From an uncultured Sphingopyxis sp. (GTDB lineage Bacteria; Pseudomonadota; Alphaproteobacteria; Sphingomonadales; Sphingomonadaceae): a stretch of DNA of 51,574 nt. Positions within the stretch are counted from its first letter, which is position 1, and every line of letters starts with the position of its first letter. Below, piece by piece: positions 8,608 to 16,559 of the stretch. The stretch lies in contig CAKZIN010000046.1 of assembly GCA_936933955.1 (NCBI GenBank), forward strand, positions 1 to 51,574. Reading direction: 5' to 3'. Below the pieces are notes generated by a model. That model searched no databases and was not told the DNA's origin. It was given only the letters and a program-made list of their open reading frames with translations. The position numbers were made by a program, and so were the translations under genes.

Positions 8608-9573
8608 GTGACGAGACTCTACTTCACTATCGATACTGAATATTCCTATTCGCTCGCCGCCCGTGGGGTCGGTCGGGCGGAGAATTACGCCTGCTCGATC
8701 GCCGGAACGACGCCGACCGGCGACTATGGCATTGGCTATCAGATGGACCGCTTTGACGCGGCGGGGCTGAAGGCAGTCTTTTTCGTCGACCCGATGCCAG
8801 CGCTGATCTGGGGGGTCGAGGCGCTCGCCGACGTCGTGCAGCCGATCATCAAGCGCGGGCATGACGTACAACTTCACATCCACACCGAATGGCTCTCACT
8901 CACCGGCGCCGCAAACCCGCTCGGCGAAGGACGGAACGGGCAGAGCATCAAGCATTTCACGCTCGACGAGCAGCGCGTCCTTCTCGGGCGTGCGCGCGAA
9001 TTGCTGGTCGAGGCGGGAGCCCCGCCGCCGGTCGCGTTTCGCGCAGGTAACTATGGCGCCAACGACGACACGCTGCGCGCGCTGGCCGAGCTCGGCATCG
9101 CCTACGACACCAGCCACACGCCCGGCATTTCCGGCGGCGAATGCGACATTTCGCTAGGGAGGAACGACCGCGACGTGCGACCGCACGCCGGCGTCACCGA
9201 AGTGCCGGTTGCAAGCATCGCGGCGAGCGGCGGGGGGCAGCGCCACTTCCAGCTGACGGCGCTATCGTGCAATGAAATGCTTGCTGCCCTGCGGCACGCG
9301 GTGCGGTCGGGGCAGGAAAGCGTGACGCTCGTCTCACATAGCTTCGAGCTTCTCAGCCGCGACCGGCGGCAGGCGAACCGCATCGTCGTGCGCCGCTTCG
9401 ACCGGCTGTGCGAAGCGCTGGCGCGGTTGGAGGGCGTCCAAACCGCGACCTACGCGCACGCGCCGCCCCGCGCCAGCCAAGTCCCGATCACGCAGCTGCC
9501 GCACAGCCGCTGGCGGACCGGCCATCGTCAGATCGAGCAGGCGATCGGCAACCTCCTCTACGGTCGCGGCTGA
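8608..9573 (+). CDS. Polysaccharide-deacetylase-like protein (NodB fold)
   Basis: A 321-residue protein resembling carbohydrate esterase family 4 (NodB homology) members. The first strand LYFTIDTEYSYSL gives the metal-site Asp, GHDVQLHIHTEWL gives the histidine pair, and VAFRAGNYGANDDTLRALAEL matches the later RxxxY-type motif; GIAYDTSHTP follows. The family removes N- or O-acetyl groups from extracellular or lipid-linked glycans. No signal peptide is visible, so it may act in the cytoplasm or the start may be further on. The start is GTG at 8608. Its stop overlaps the next gene's ATG (TGATG). Together with the two acyltransferases that follow, it looks like a three-gene acyl-editing operon facing the glycosyltransferase run. 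Confidence 0.8.
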   Translation: MTRLYFTIDTEYSYSLAARGVGRAENYACSIAGTTPTGDYGIGYQMDRFDAAGLKAVFFVDPMPALIWGVEALADVVQPIIKRGHDVQLHIHTEWLSLTGAANPLGEGRNGQSIKHFTLDEQRVLLGRARELLVEAGAPPPVAFRAGNYGANDDTLRALAELGIAYDTSHTPGISGGECDISLGRNDRDVRPHAGVTEVPVASIAASGGGQRHFQLTALSCNEMLAALRHAVRSGQESVTLVSHSFELLSRDRRQANRIVVRRFDRLCEALARLEGVQTATYAHAPPRASQVPITQLPHSRWRTGHRQIEQAIGNLLYGRG

Positions 9574-10487
9574 TGCTCGAGCGCAGTTCGATCCGCTTCG
9601 TCATTGGTCCGCGCGAGGTTGCAGCGGTTCCGCGTCGGCTGGTGACGGTGCGCTACACGTTGGAACAGCTGTTGCGCGCCGATCCCCCCGCGCTCCCCCC
9701 CGCCCCGCCGGGAGCGGATGGGGTGCGGGTGCTGTCGTGCCCGCCCGACCAGATCGCGGCGCTGCGCAGCGCCTACCCCAATTACCTCACCGGAGGGGTG
9801 CAGGATTATCAGCGCCGCTACATCGACATGCGCGGCAGCACCTACGCCGATTATTTGGCCAGCTTTTCAGGCAAGACGCGCTCGACCCTGATGCGCAAGC
9901 AGCGGAAGTTCGCCTCGCTCGACGGCGACCGGCTGGACATCAGCGAATATCGCACGCCCGACGAACTCGATCGCTTCTTGGATGAGGCATTGCCGCTCTC
10001 CCGGCGCACCTACCAGGCGCGCCTGCTCGACGCGGGCCTGCCGGAGGAGCCAGCGTTCCGCGAGCAAGCCCGCGAACTTGGCGCAAGGGACGGCGTGCGC
10101 GCCTATATCCTGCGGCTGATGGGGGTGGCGGTCGCCTACCTCTACCTGCCGATCGAAAGCGAGACGCTGATCTACGCTTTCCTTGGCTATGATCAGGATC
10201 ACGCGGCGCTGTCGCCTGGGACCGTGCTGCAGATGCAGGCACTAGAGCGACTGTTTGGCGAGCAGCGCTTTTCCTTTTTCGACTTCACCGAAGGCAACGG
10301 GCCGCACAAGGCGCTGTTCGGTACCGGCGCGGTCGAGGCGGCGTCGTTGTTCCTGCTGAAGCCTACCCCCGGCAATCGCGCACTGGTCGGCGGGCTGAAC
10401 CTGTTCAACACCAGCGTCGCCGGCGTCAAACATATCGCCGAGCGCGCGGGTGTCACCGCGCTCGCCCGTCGCTGGCTGCGCGGATGA
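9573..10487 (+). CDS. GNAT family acyltransferase, FemAB/CelD-like
   Basis: A 304-residue protein with a GNAT fold of the BioF2-like/CelD (Acetyltransf_6) type often found in exopolysaccharide loci. The core is FSGKTRSTLMRKQRKFASL (about 93-111), the helical DELDRFLDEALPLSRRTYQ, then AYLYLPIESETLIYAFLGYD and LSPGTVLQMQALERLF, ending in FFDFTEGNGPHKALFGTG. These match the family's acyl-CoA and acceptor regions. The reading frame is open further upstream, but ATG at 9573 overlaps the deacetylase stop and is the natural start. It probably acylates or aminoacylates a sugar nucleotide or glycan. It overlaps the next GNAT by 4 bases. The substrate is unknown. Confidence 0.82.
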   Translation: MLERSSIRFVIGPREVAAVPRRLVTVRYTLEQLLRADPPALPPAPPGADGVRVLSCPPDQIAALRSAYPNYLTGGVQDYQRRYIDMRGSTYADYLASFSGKTRSTLMRKQRKFASLDGDRLDISEYRTPDELDRFLDEALPLSRRTYQARLLDAGLPEEPAFREQARELGARDGVRAYILRLMGVAVAYLYLPIESETLIYAFLGYDQDHAALSPGTVLQMQALERLFGEQRFSFFDFTEGNGPHKALFGTGAVEAASLFLLKPTPGNRALVGGLNLFNTSVAGVKHIAERAGVTALARRWLRG

Positions 10488-11050
10488 CCGCGCGCCTCGT
10501 CGCGCTGGCGAAGCGCGGGCTGGGTGCACTGTTCGCGGACTATCGCATCAACTGGATCTACGCGCTTGCCCGCGAAGATGCGCGCGCTCCCGTTGCCGCC
10601 GAGCCGGTGGCGGTCGATGCGAACCTCGTCACGAAGCTGCTCGCCAGCGACTGCGAACAACTGCGCAAGGCGGCGAGGTATGCTGAGGCGGGGATGCCCG
10701 GATATGCCATCGTCGAAAGGGCCGAGCCGCTGTGCGTCGTGCATTTCGCGGACGCCGCTCACTATGATCGCGCAGGCACCTGGCCGCTCAAAGACGGGGA
10801 GTGGTCGCTGATCGACATCGTCACCGCGCCGCAAGCCCGCGGCCGCGGCTTGGCACCGCAGCTGATCCGCGCCAGCGCCGCACGACTGTTCGACGAGCAT
10901 GGCGCACGCGCGCTCAGCGCCTTCATCTGGTGGTCGAACGCGCCCTCCATCGCCGCCTTTCGCCGCGCCGGTTGGCGGCGAGTGGCGCTTAGTCTGGAGT
11001 GGCGGCGGAGCGACCGCTGGCAGCACATTCACCTTCGCCTGCCCGGCTAG
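10484..11050 (+). CDS. GNAT family N-acetyltransferase
   Basis: A 188-residue GNAT protein. The acetyl-CoA-binding motif A is LIDIVTAPQARGRGLAPQLIRASAARLF (ARGRGLA is the Q/RxxGxG/A loop), followed by IWWSNAPSIAAFRRAGWRRV, the usual motif B. The N-terminal 100 residues are less conserved and may bind the acceptor. ATG at 10484 overlaps the preceding gene (ATGA), so it is the third gene of the plus-strand trio. Its stop shares the four-base CTAG with the stop of the convergent flavoprotein gene. The function is inferred only as acyl transfer to an amine, perhaps an amino sugar of the product built by the neighbouring genes. Confidence 0.82.
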   Translation: MTARLVALAKRGLGALFADYRINWIYALAREDARAPVAAEPVAVDANLVTKLLASDCEQLRKAARYAEAGMPGYAIVERAEPLCVVHFADAAHYDRAGTWPLKDGEWSLIDIVTAPQARGRGLAPQLIRASAARLFDEHGARALSAFIWWSNAPSIAAFRRAGWRRVALSLEWRRSDRWQHIHLRLPG

Positions 11051-12294
11051 GCGGCGATCTCCTTCAAAGGGACGCTCGCGTCGGCGAGGAGCGTAGGCGC
11101 AACCACTGCGCCCGACTCTACCAGCCGCCGACCCTGCGCATAGTCGCGGACGGCGTTGACGCAGTCGAGCGCGACCACGCGCCCTTCGCGCAGGTAGACG
11201 ACGCTGAAGCTGCGGGTCGCAGGATCGCCACGCACCACGCTTGCGTCGTGGCCGAGCGAAAGCCCCACGGTCTGCAACTTCAAGTCATATTGGTTCGACC
11301 AGAACCACGGCGTCGCGGTGTACGGCTGCGGATCGCCACAGATCGCGCGCGCGACGTTGCTCGCCATGTCGGTCGCGTTCTGCACTGATTCGAGGCGCAC
11401 CACCGCACCGTCCGCGAAGCGACTGGCGTAGGCAGCACAATCTCCCACCGCGTAGACGTCGGGCAGACTGGTCCGGCCGCTTTCGTCGACCTCCACCCCG
11501 TTCGCGCCAGTTGCCCCCGCGGCGACGAGCGGCGCTACCGCTGGAGTGATGCCGATGCCAAAGATGACGAGCTCACACGGCAGCTCCTCGCCACCGATCA
11601 ATTGCACCGCGCGCACCTGTCCACGCTCGTCGCCGACGATCTGCGCGACCGCGGCGGAGGTGCGCAGGTCCACGCCCTGCCTGCGATGCTCCGTCTCAAG
11701 GAACGCGCTGATCTCCTCCCCCGCCGCGCGGGCGAGGACGCGGGGAAGCGCTTCAATCAGCGTCACCGCGCGGCCGAGCTTGCGCATCACCGCTGCCGCC
11801 TCCAGCCCGATGTAGCCGCCGCCGATCACGACGACGCGCTCGACCCCCGGCAGCGCGGAAAGGATGGCGTCGGCGTCGGCGCGGGTGCGGATCGAGTGCA
11901 CGTCGGTGAGTTCGGCGCCGGGCAGCCCGAGCGGGCGCGTGTCGCCCCCCGCGGCCCAGATCAGCGCACCGTAGGAGAGTCGCTCGCCCGCGTCGGTGAG
12001 CGCCCACTTGGACGCCGAATCCACCGCCACCACGCTGCGGCCGAGGTGGAAGCACATGTCACGCTCCGCCCAGAATTCCGCCGGGCGCAGCAGCAGCCGG
12101 TCGAAGCTCTTTTCGCTGAGCAGATATTCCTTGCTGAGCGGCGGGCGTTCGTAGGGGAGCTCTTCACTGCGCTCGACGACGGCGATGCTGCCGGCGAAGC
12201 CCAGCTTGCGCAGCGCAACCACCGCCTGCGCCCCGCCGTGTCCGCCGCCGACGATAAGAACGTCGGCGTGGGGCCAGGGCGCCTCTCCGGTCAT
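11047..12294 (-). CDS. FAD-dependent oxidoreductase, ferredoxin/rubredoxin reductase type
   Basis: A 415-residue two-dinucleotide flavoprotein of the ferredoxin-NAD(P)+ reductase class used with oxygenases and cytochrome P450s. The FAD site is VLIVGGGHGGAQAVVALRKLGF at the N-terminus, with YERPPLSKEYLL after it. The NAD(P)H site is VVVIGGGYIGLEAAAVMRKLG (about 155-175). VDESGRTSLPDVYAVGDCA is the second FAD motif, and a Reductase_C domain with PWFWSNQYDLKLQTVGLS ends the protein. No redox-active CxxxxC is present, which separates it from thioredoxin or lipoamide reductases. It probably passes electrons from NADH to a [2Fe-2S] ferredoxin, but no ferredoxin or oxygenase gene lies next to it. 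The start is ATG at 12294, 7 bases from scoB. Confidence 0.87.
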   Translation of the reverse strand: MTGEAPWPHADVLIVGGGHGGAQAVVALRKLGFAGSIAVVERSEELPYERPPLSKEYLLSEKSFDRLLLRPAEFWAERDMCFHLGRSVVAVDSASKWALTDAGERLSYGALIWAAGGDTRPLGLPGAELTDVHSIRTRADADAILSALPGVERVVVIGGGYIGLEAAAVMRKLGRAVTLIEALPRVLARAAGEEISAFLETEHRRQGVDLRTSAAVAQIVGDERGQVRAVQLIGGEELPCELVIFGIGITPAVAPLVAAGATGANGVEVDESGRTSLPDVYAVGDCAAYASRFADGAVVRLESVQNATDMASNVARAICGDPQPYTATPWFWSNQYDLKLQTVGLSLGHDASVVRGDPATRSFSVVYLREGRVVALDCVNAVRDYAQGRRLVESGAVVAPTLLADASVPLKEIAA

Positions 12295-12301
12295 GCCCCG
12301 A

Positions 12302-12958
12302 TCAGGCGGCGACGGTGGCGAGGCGCACCTCCAGCGGGGCCTCCGTCGCGGCGATCACGGCCTCTGCTGTGACGTCGGGCGCGAGCTCGATCAGGGTCAG
12401 CCGCCCCGCGCGCTTGTCGACTTCGATCACGCCCATGTCGGTGACGATGAGGTCGACGACGCGCTTGCCCGTCAGCGGCAGCGAACAGGCGTTGCGAATC
12501 TTGGGGCTGCCGTCCTTCGAGACGTGATCCATCACCACGACGATGCGTTTGACGCCCGCGACGAGGTCCATCGCCCCGCCCATGCCCTTCACCATCTTGC
12601 CCGGGATCGTCCAGTTGGCGAGGTCACCCTCCCCCGACACCTCCATCGCGCCGAGCACCGCCATGTCGATATGCCCGCCGCGGATCATCGCAAAGCTGTC
12701 GGCGGAGGTGAAAAAGCTCGACGTCGGAAGCTGGGTGATGGTCTGTTTGCCCGCGTTGATGAGGTCGGGATCGACCTCGTCGTCATAGGGGAAGGGCCCG
12801 ATGCCGAGCATCCCGTTTTCGCTCTGCAGCGTCACGTGAATGCCCGCGGGCACGTGGTTCGCCACCAGCGTCGGGATGCCGATGCCAAGGTTGACATAAT
12901 AGCCGTCGCGCAGTTCCTTTGCGGCGCGCGCGGCCATCTGATCGCGGGTCCAGGGCAT
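12302..12958 (-). CDS. scoB: 3-oxoacid CoA-transferase subunit B
   Basis: A 218-residue beta subunit of a family I CoA-transferase. The catalytic glutamate is in SENGMLGIGPFP (about 50-61), the family's conserved SENG motif. The opening RAAKELRDGYYVNLGIGIPTLVANHVP and the segment GGHIDMAVLGAMEVSGEGDLANW fit succinyl-CoA:3-oxoacid transferases. With subunit A it moves CoA from succinyl-CoA to acetoacetate, the step that activates ketone bodies, including those released by polyhydroxybutyrate breakdown. ATG at 12958 shares a base with the scoA stop (TGATG), so the subunits are co-translated. Confidence 0.92.
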   Translation of the reverse strand: MPWTRDQMAARAAKELRDGYYVNLGIGIPTLVANHVPAGIHVTLQSENGMLGIGPFPYDDEVDPDLINAGKQTITQLPTSSFFTSADSFAMIRGGHIDMAVLGAMEVSGEGDLANWTIPGKMVKGMGGAMDLVAGVKRIVVVMDHVSKDGSPKIRNACSLPLTGKRVVDLIVTDMGVIEVDKRAGRLTLIELAPDVTAEAVIAATEAPLEVRLATVAA

Positions 12959-13665
12959 CAGGCGGCCTCCCTCTGGCGCACGGTGCGCTGTTCGATGCGC
13001 TTGTCGTTGATGGTCGAAAGCACCACGCGGTCGACGTAGATGCCGGGCGTGTGGATGCAGTCGGGGTCGAGCGTACCGGCCGGCACGATCTCCTCCGCCT
13101 CCACCACCGTCACCTTGGCAGCGGTCGCCATGTTCGGGTTGAAGTTACGCGCGGTCTTGCGAAAGACGAGGTTTCCTTCCTCGTCCGCGCGCCACGCCTT
13201 GATGATGGCGAGGTCGGCGCGCAGCCAGGTTTCGCGGACATATTCCTCACCCTCGAACGTCTCGACGGGCTTCCCCTCGGCGACGACGGTGCCGACGCCA
13301 GTCTTGGTGTAAAAGGCGGGGATGCCCGCGCCACCCGCACGAATTCGCTCGGCGAGCGTGCCCTGCGGGTTGAGCTCCAGCTCCAGCTCACCCGACAAAT
13401 ACTGCTGCTCGAACAGCTTATTCTCCCCCACATAGGAGGAGATCATTTTGGCGACCTGACGGCTTTCGAGCAGCATCCATAGCCCGAACCCGTCCGCGCC
13501 GGCGTTGTTCGAGATGATGGTGAGATTCTTGACTCCCGCCGCGCGGACCTCCGGGATCAGGCTTTCGGGGTTGCCCGACAGGCCAAACCCGCCGCTCATG
13601 ATCGTCATCCCGTCGGACAGCAGCCCGTCGAGCGCCGCCTGGGGGGAGGGGTAGATTTTGTTCAT
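12958..13665 (-). CDS. scoA: 3-oxoacid CoA-transferase subunit A
   Basis: A 235-residue alpha subunit of the same CoA-transferase. It carries the CoA-binding glycine loop IMSGGFGLSGNPESLI (about 20-35), followed by NLTIISNNAGADGFGLW and the substrate-side MISSYVGENKLFEQQYL. The C-terminal TPGIYVDRVV region fits 3-oxoacid rather than propionate or glutaconate transferases. The start is ATG at 13665. It leads the short operon scoA-scoB-flavoprotein. A PHA depolymerase gene lies about 10 kb away; the shared link to ketone-body metabolism is suggestive but not evidence of co-regulation. Confidence 0.92.
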   Translation of the reverse strand: MNKIYPSPQAALDGLLSDGMTIMSGGFGLSGNPESLIPEVRAAGVKNLTIISNNAGADGFGLWMLLESRQVAKMISSYVGENKLFEQQYLSGELELELNPQGTLAERIRAGGAGIPAFYTKTGVGTVVAEGKPVETFEGEEYVRETWLRADLAIIKAWRADEEGNLVFRKTARNFNPNMATAAKVTVVEAEEIVPAGTLDPDCIHTPGIYVDRVVLSTINDKRIEQRTVRQREAA

Positions 13666-13719
13666 GCGCCTCGCGTCCGTTGATGCCCGGTCGGGATCGT
13701 CGCACGCCTAATGTCGCGA

Positions 13720-13756
13720 CGCCCGCGCGATGCCAAGCAAAAGCATCGCGCGGGCG
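13720..13756. terminator. 14-bp perfect hairpin, possible terminator
   Basis: Two arms of 14 bases (13720-13733 and 13743-13756) pair perfectly around a 9-base loop. The hairpin sits between the TonB receptor stop and the scoA start region. No run of T follows on either strand, so factor-independent termination is doubtful. It may instead protect the 3' end of the receptor mRNA. Confidence 0.5.
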
Positions 13757-13782
13757 CCGGGAACCCCCTCACGGGGCGGGAG

Positions 13783-16524
13783 TCAAAACTTCATCGTCGC
13801 GCCAAGCGAGAAGCTGGTGCCGATGCGGTACTGGTTGATGATCAGTTCGCTACCGTTGAGCCGCTGCGTCTCGCGATAGTCCGTGCCGAGGAGGTTGCGC
13901 GCCTCGAACTTCAGCTCGAGCATGTTGTCGCCGACCGGCACTCCCTGCCGCAGCACGAGGTCGAGCCGCACGCCGGGCGTTTCGATGAAGTCCGGCGTCA
14001 GGTTCGGACCGCGCTGGGTGGCGCGCGGGCTGGCGTAAGTCAGCAGCAGCGCCTGCTGCGAAAGTGTATCCTCGTCCTCCAGGCTGAGCTGCAGGTTGAC
14101 GAGGTGGCGCGACTGGCCCGTCAGTCTCAGCCGCTGCGTCGTGTCGAACACCAGGTTGGCGGCGATCGGCGCGGGCTGGCTGGTGAAGCTGATCGTCGTG
14201 TCGCCCGGATTCACCGAGATGCGGCTGTCGGTGAAGGCATAGTTGCCGATGACGGCGAGGCGGCGGCTCGACCAGAAACTGCCTTCGCCGCCGAGGCTCT
14301 CGAGCGGAATGTAACGCCGAAGCTCGACCTCACCGCCCCACAACCGCGCGCGCGGTGCGTTCGCGAAGCTGGTGATGAGCGAGGAGCCGAGGTTGACCGC
14401 GGTCGCCTCGATCGGATTGTCGATGTGCTTGAAGAACCCCGCGACCGACAGCTGCTGGTCGCGTCCGAAATACCACTCCCAGCGCGCTTCGGCGTTCCAC
14501 AGCGTGCTGTCGGTGAGGAACGGGTTGCCGAAGAACGTGCGCTGCGATTCGGTATCGCGATAGGGCTGCGGCGCAAGCTCACGGAACTGCGGACGAGCAA
14601 TGGTCTTCGACGCCGCCAGCCGCACTTGCATGTCATCGCGCGGCGACAGGGTGAGCGTCACGCCCGGCAACCAGTAGCTGCGCTGCAGCCGCGTCGCGCC
14701 GAGTGCCGGCTGACCAAATAGCGCGGTCGGCGTGACCGACTGGTCGCCATCTTCATAGCGCACGCCGACGTTGAGCTTGACCGCGTCGGAGAACTCCACG
14801 TCGGCCATGACGTAGCCCGCGTGCGTCACCAGCGTCGCGTCGTAGGCCGCAGAGCCGAGCCCGCCGGTGGTCTCGCGCAGCAGCACGTTCCACACCTGCG
14901 CGTTCACGTCCGAGAGGAGGTAGTCGATCCGCTGCTGCGCCACCGCCGCGGGGAGCGCGCCGAGCGGGAAGAACTCGAAATCGCGCCGCACGGCGTTGCG
15001 GTCGTTGTCGGTGTAGGCATAGCCCGCCGACAGCGTCACTTCGGTCTCGAACGGCAGGCGATAGGCGAGGTCGACCGCGCCCGACCACAGCGTATCGTCG
15101 AGCGTGGAGAAGCTCAGCCCCGCCGACTGGCCAGGCGAACGCAGGTCGTTGACGTAATCGCCGATCGTGTCGGAGAAGGCGTAGCTGTAGCTCCGTTCGT
15201 ACGGCGCATCGCGGCTCGACTTTGCCCAGCTGCCGCGCAGGTCGAGGCTGAGATCGCCAAAGCGCAACTCCGCCACCGCCTGCCCGTCGATCAGCTGACG
15301 TTCGTACCAGCCGGTGTTGCCGGTCTGAAGCGTCGCGTCAGGGCGCACCGCGCTCTGGCTGACGGTGTCGAAGTTGTTGCCGGCGGCGCCGCGCGCTTCC
15401 TTGAGGCTGTCGCGGATGAACAGCCCGGTGAGGCGGAAGCGGTGACGGTCGACCCGCAGCCCCATCGCCCCCATGACATTGGCGACGATGCGATTTTCGG
15501 TGGTGAGATAGCGAAAGTCGCTCGACGCCAGTAGCGCTTCATTGGCGCTTCCCGGCGTGCCGCTCCGCGTGCCCGCCTGCTGCCGTCCGCCGCGCGTGCG
15601 CCAGCCATTATCGAGCCCGCCGGTGACGACGACGCCCAACGTCGTGCCCTCCCCGAGGTCCCAGCTGTCCCCGGCGGCGAGGCTGGCCGACCAATTCATC
15701 GGGATGTCGCGGCTGCGCTGGATCAGCGAGGTTCCCGCATTGTCGAGGCTGGTGGTGATGTCGACCACCTGCTGCCGCGTGAAGTCCTGGCCGATCACCA
15801 GCCGCTTGCCGCTCGCGATCGCCGCGGCGAGCGGGCCGGGGATGTCGCGCCGCCCGCTGTCGAACCCGGTCCAGTCGCTCGGCGAACCGTAATAGGTGTA
15901 ACCGCGTTCGAAGGTGGTGACGCTGTCCCCGCCGATCGAGCCGCCGATGTCGAGGAAGCCCTCCTCCGGCGCCGAGCGCGTGGTGAGGTTGATGGTGCCG
16001 CCGCCAAATTCGCCTGGATAGTTGGCGGAAAAACTCTTCTGCACAACCGTCGAGGCGAGGATCGAGGTCGGGAACAGGTCGAGCGGCACCACGCGGCGCA
16101 GCGGCTCCGGCGAAGGGAGCGGCGAGCCATTCAGCAGCGCCTGCGAATAACGCTCGCCAAGGCCGCGAACGTAGACAAAGCGGCCGCCGACGACGCTGAG
16201 GCCGGTTACTCGACCCAGCGCCGCCGCCACGTCGCCCTCACCCGTTCGGGCAATGTCTGCGGCGGAGAGGACCGACACGACCGACGGCGCTTCACGCGCG
16301 ACGTTGCGTCGGCGGCTGCCGGTGACGACGATGTCGCTGCCGACATCGGCGCCCGGACCCGATACCTCGACCTCCTGATCGCCGGCCGTCGATTGCGGCG
16401 CCCCCTCCATGCCCGAGGGCTGCTCCGTCGGAGCGGCGGCAGGGGTTGGCGCTTGCTGTGCCCAGGCGGGCGAGGCGAGCGCGGTGGAGCCGCATAGCGC
16501 GGCGATCAGCAGATGCTTGGTCAT
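13783..16524 (-). CDS. TonB-dependent outer-membrane receptor
   Basis: A 913-residue outer-membrane active transporter. A signal peptide (MTKHLLIAALCGSTALASPAWAQ) is followed by an acidic linker, the plug with SDIVVTGSRRR and RGLGERYSQALLNGSPLPSP, the conserved LDLFPTSILASTVVQKSFSANYPGEFGGGTINL, and a long beta-barrel ending in SLGATMKF (aromatic last residue). The frame is open for another 138 codons upstream, but these form no sensible protein and overlap the neighbouring lipoprotein, so ATG at 16524 is the start. It lies 35 bases downstream of the lipoprotein gene on the same strand, and a Pho-box-like site precedes both. The ligand is unknown; a phosphorylated organic compound is a reasonable guess from the site alone. 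Confidence 0.9.
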   Translation of the reverse strand: MTKHLLIAALCGSTALASPAWAQQAPTPAAAPTEQPSGMEGAPQSTAGDQEVEVSGPGADVGSDIVVTGSRRRNVAREAPSVVSVLSAADIARTGEGDVAAALGRVTGLSVVGGRFVYVRGLGERYSQALLNGSPLPSPEPLRRVVPLDLFPTSILASTVVQKSFSANYPGEFGGGTINLTTRSAPEEGFLDIGGSIGGDSVTTFERGYTYYGSPSDWTGFDSGRRDIPGPLAAAIASGKRLVIGQDFTRQQVVDITTSLDNAGTSLIQRSRDIPMNWSASLAAGDSWDLGEGTTLGVVVTGGLDNGWRTRGGRQQAGTRSGTPGSANEALLASSDFRYLTTENRIVANVMGAMGLRVDRHRFRLTGLFIRDSLKEARGAAGNNFDTVSQSAVRPDATLQTGNTGWYERQLIDGQAVAELRFGDLSLDLRGSWAKSSRDAPYERSYSYAFSDTIGDYVNDLRSPGQSAGLSFSTLDDTLWSGAVDLAYRLPFETEVTLSAGYAYTDNDRNAVRRDFEFFPLGALPAAVAQQRIDYLLSDVNAQVWNVLLRETTGGLGSAAYDATLVTHAGYVMADVEFSDAVKLNVGVRYEDGDQSVTPTALFGQPALGATRLQRSYWLPGVTLTLSPRDDMQVRLAASKTIARPQFRELAPQPYRDTESQRTFFGNPFLTDSTLWNAEARWEWYFGRDQQLSVAGFFKHIDNPIEATAVNLGSSLITSFANAPRARLWGGEVELRRYIPLESLGGEGSFWSSRRLAVIGNYAFTDSRISVNPGDTTISFTSQPAPIAANLVFDTTQRLRLTGQSRHLVNLQLSLEDEDTLSQQALLLTYASPRATQRGPNLTPDFIETPGVRLDLVLRQGVPVGDNMLELKFEARNLLGTDYRETQRLNGSELIINQYRIGTSFSLGATMKF

Positions 16525-16559
16525 GTCAGTTTGGGTCCGGGCGCTGGGTGTGTGTCGGA

